Part shown: piece by piece, positions 62,729 to 64,000 of the stretch
Position numbering within the stretch: position 1 is the stretch's first letter
Layout of the letters: the number at the start of each line of letters is the position of its first letter
From: JAPPOI01 sp028818055
GTDB lineage: Bacteria; Pseudomonadota; Alphaproteobacteria; Rhodobacterales; Rhodobacteraceae
NCBI GenBank assembly: GCA_965267405.1
Contig: OZ253954.1
Coordinates: 248,001-312,000, forward strand
Length of the DNA: 64,000 nt
Direction: 5' to 3'
The notes under the pieces: generated by a model
Seen by the model: the letters and a program-made list of their open reading frames with translations, nothing else
The model's database searches: none
What the model was told of the DNA's origin: nothing
Translations under genes and position numbers: made by a program

Positions 62729-64000
62729 TTAGTTAATCGTCGCGTGCTTGATCATCGGCTGGTTTTCAGGATCAACCTCGATACCAACGTTGTCGCCCAT
62801 CGCCCAGTTCAACACCTGGTGGTGAATTGGGATATAGAGCTGATCATCCTGAACGACCCGCCAAATATCTGCGATATCAGCGTTCCGAGCCGCGAGGTCG
62901 GTATTTGAAGCCAGCGACAGGATCTTGGCGTCAAGCTCGTCATTGTCGTAGCCTGTGCCGTTCCAAGTACCGATACTGCTTTCACGACCGTGGACGAGGA
63001 AGTTGAAGATGTACTCCGAGTCATAGGTCGGGACACCCCAGCCGAGCATGTAGAAGTCAGTCTTACCATCGGTGATTTTCGGGAAGTGCTGAGCCTTCGG
63101 GATAGCATCCAAGTTCACGGTGATATTGATCTGACCCAACATACCAACTGCCGCCTGGCAAATGCCCTCGTCATTGATGTAGCGGTCATTTGGGCAATCG
63201 AGGCGGATCGAGAAGCCGTCACCGTAGCCCGCTTCAGCCATAAGCGCCTTAGCACCTTCAACATCGGTAGAGCTTTCTGCATCCATTTCAGCAGTCCAGC
63301 CGTTGACGAACGGTGGTGCAATCATGCCAGCTGGCTGCGACTGACCACGCATCACGACTTGCCGGATGGCATCACGATTGATCGCCATCGACATCGCCTT
63401 GCGCACACGCACGTCAGCAAGCGGGTTTGCACCTTCGATGTTGTCGGCCTCAAGATCAGCTGCGCCCTGGTTCATACCAAAGAAGATAACCCGGTTTTGA
63501 GGTGCCGTTTTCACAACCAGCCCATCTGCGGCATTCACACGCTCAAGGTCCTGAACCGGAACGTCCTGCAAATAGTTGATTTCGCCAGAGAGAAGTGCGG
63601 CGACGCGTGTCGCAGCGTTCTGGATTGGCGTGTGAACGATCTCCGAATAAGCCATCGGGAACTGATCACGGCCCCAATAATCTTCGTTACGGGCCATGAC
63701 GGTCTTTACGTCAGGCTCGCGGCTGACCAACCGATATGCACCAGTGCCGTTCACGTTTGTCGTGGCATAGGTGATCTCACCGCCTTCGAAGTCTTGAACT
63801 TTTACGGTGTTGTTTTCCTCGGTCCAGTCCTTGTCCATGATGAACAGGTCGGTGAGGTTTGCCGAAAGGATCGGGTTTGGACCGTCGGTAACCATCTCAA
63901 CCGTGTAGTCATCAACCGCACGGATTTCGACGATCGAGTTCAGCAGTTCCTTCATGTCCGATGTTGGTGTTTTCGCGCGCTCATAGCTGAAAACAACATC
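62729..64000 (-). CDS. Peptide-type ABC transporter substrate-binding protein (family 5), copy 2 (N-terminus beyond window)
   Basis: The last 423 residues of a family 5 binding protein are visible; the frame stays open to the window end (first visible residues DVVFSYERAK). The same block order as in the neighbouring copy shows a tandem duplication: LADVRVRKAMSMAINRDAI, GYGDGFSIRLDCPNDRY and YIPIHHQVLNW. It is the first known gene of the peptide transporter operon. Confidence 0.92.
   Translation of the reverse strand, partial: DVVFSYERAKTPTSDMKELLNSIVEIRAVDDYTVEMVTDGPNPILSANLTDLFIMDKDWTEENNTVKVQDFEGGEITYATTNVNGTGAYRLVSREPDVKTVMARNEDYWGRDQFPMAYSEIVHTPIQNAATRVAALLSGEINYLQDVPVQDLERVNAADGLVVKTAPQNRVIFFGMNQGAADLEADNIEGANPLADVRVRKAMSMAINRDAIRQVVMRGQSQPAGMIAPPFVNGWTAEMDAESSTDVEGAKALMAEAGYGDGFSIRLDCPNDRYINDEGICQAAVGMLGQINITVNLDAIPKAQHFPKITDGKTDFYMLGWGVPTYDSEYIFNFLVHGRESSIGTWNGTGYDNDELDAKILSLASNTDLAARNADIADIWRVVQDDQLYIPIHHQVLNWAMGDNVGIEVDPENQPMIKHATIN

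Noticed and set aside
1..64000. CRISPR arrays, tRNA/rRNA genes, insertion sequences, prophage
   Set aside because: No repeat-spacer pattern, transposase, integrase or structural RNA was recognised; tRNA could be missed by eye, and a tRNAscan run would settle it.

Overview
This window looks like chromosomal DNA of an alphaproteobacterium of the family Rhodobacteraceae (Roseobacter-type). Support comes from an aerobic (cobalt-late) cobalamin cluster with CobG, CobF, CobN, CobW and CobE, the BluE-CbiB-CobC nucleotide-loop genes, a SelD fused to an oxidoreductase next to MnmH, several TRAP/ABC uptake systems, and dense operons with ATGA/GTGA/TAATG overlaps. I see no rRNA, tRNA, insertion sequence, prophage or CRISPR array. 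Family assignments rest on motifs read by eye; no database search was possible.

Layout. (1) 1-7.1 kb: a Gfo/Idh/MocA oxidoreductase (cut by the window edge) and a GntR/UTRA regulator face a divergent operon of an SsuD-like flavin monooxygenase, an aldo/keto reductase, a flavin reductase and a TRAP transporter, closed by a terminator. It reads as an uptake-and-oxidation module for an unknown small molecule, plausibly organosulfur. (2) 7.2-20.4 kb: a HemG-like flavodoxin behind an FNR-like site, a Sel1 protein, a MauG/CcpA-type di-haem protein, an AttEFGH-like ABC exporter with its secreted CrtC/lipocalin partner, a PNPOx-like protein, the SelD fusion facing MnmH, a FAD oxidoreductase, a secreted lipase-like protein and a glycine-amidinotransferase homologue. 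(3) 20.4-23.7 kb: three overlapping minus-strand genes (DUF3726, an unrecognised 560-residue protein and an M19 dipeptidase-like protein lacking its N-terminal metal ligands), the least explained module here.

(4) 23.8-44.5 kb: about 20 kb of cobalamin biosynthesis. Plus-strand bluE-cbiB-cobC and cobO-Lin0512-Lin0512-cobQ flank minus-strand DUF1636-cobW-cobN-cobG-cobH-cobI-cobJ, cobL-cobE-cobM-cobB-cobA, cbiM and cobF. cobK is inverted in place and shares its start-codon bases with cobL. Two cobalamin riboswitches precede cbiM and the DUF1636-cobW-cobN operon; the second is followed by a possible 15-codon leader ORF overlapping the DUF1636 start. Together these genes cover most of the route from uroporphyrinogen III to cobinamide phosphate, plus cobalt uptake and handling. 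The CobN partners CobS/CobT and the lower-ligand and final assembly genes are not in the window.

(5) 44.5-50.9 kb: a liv-type ABC transporter operon (livK-H-M-G-F) trailed by an Asp/Glu-racemase/maleate-isomerase-like protein, apparently without the usual cysteine pair, and a sulfotransferase-like protein. (6) 51.3-57.1 kb: a five-gene cluster of a large single-pass envelope protein, a small secreted protein, two GT-B glycosyltransferases and a Cys-containing protein of unknown function. (7) 57.1-64 kb: a dpp/opp-type peptide ABC transporter operon with two tandem paralogous binding proteins, the first cut by the window end.
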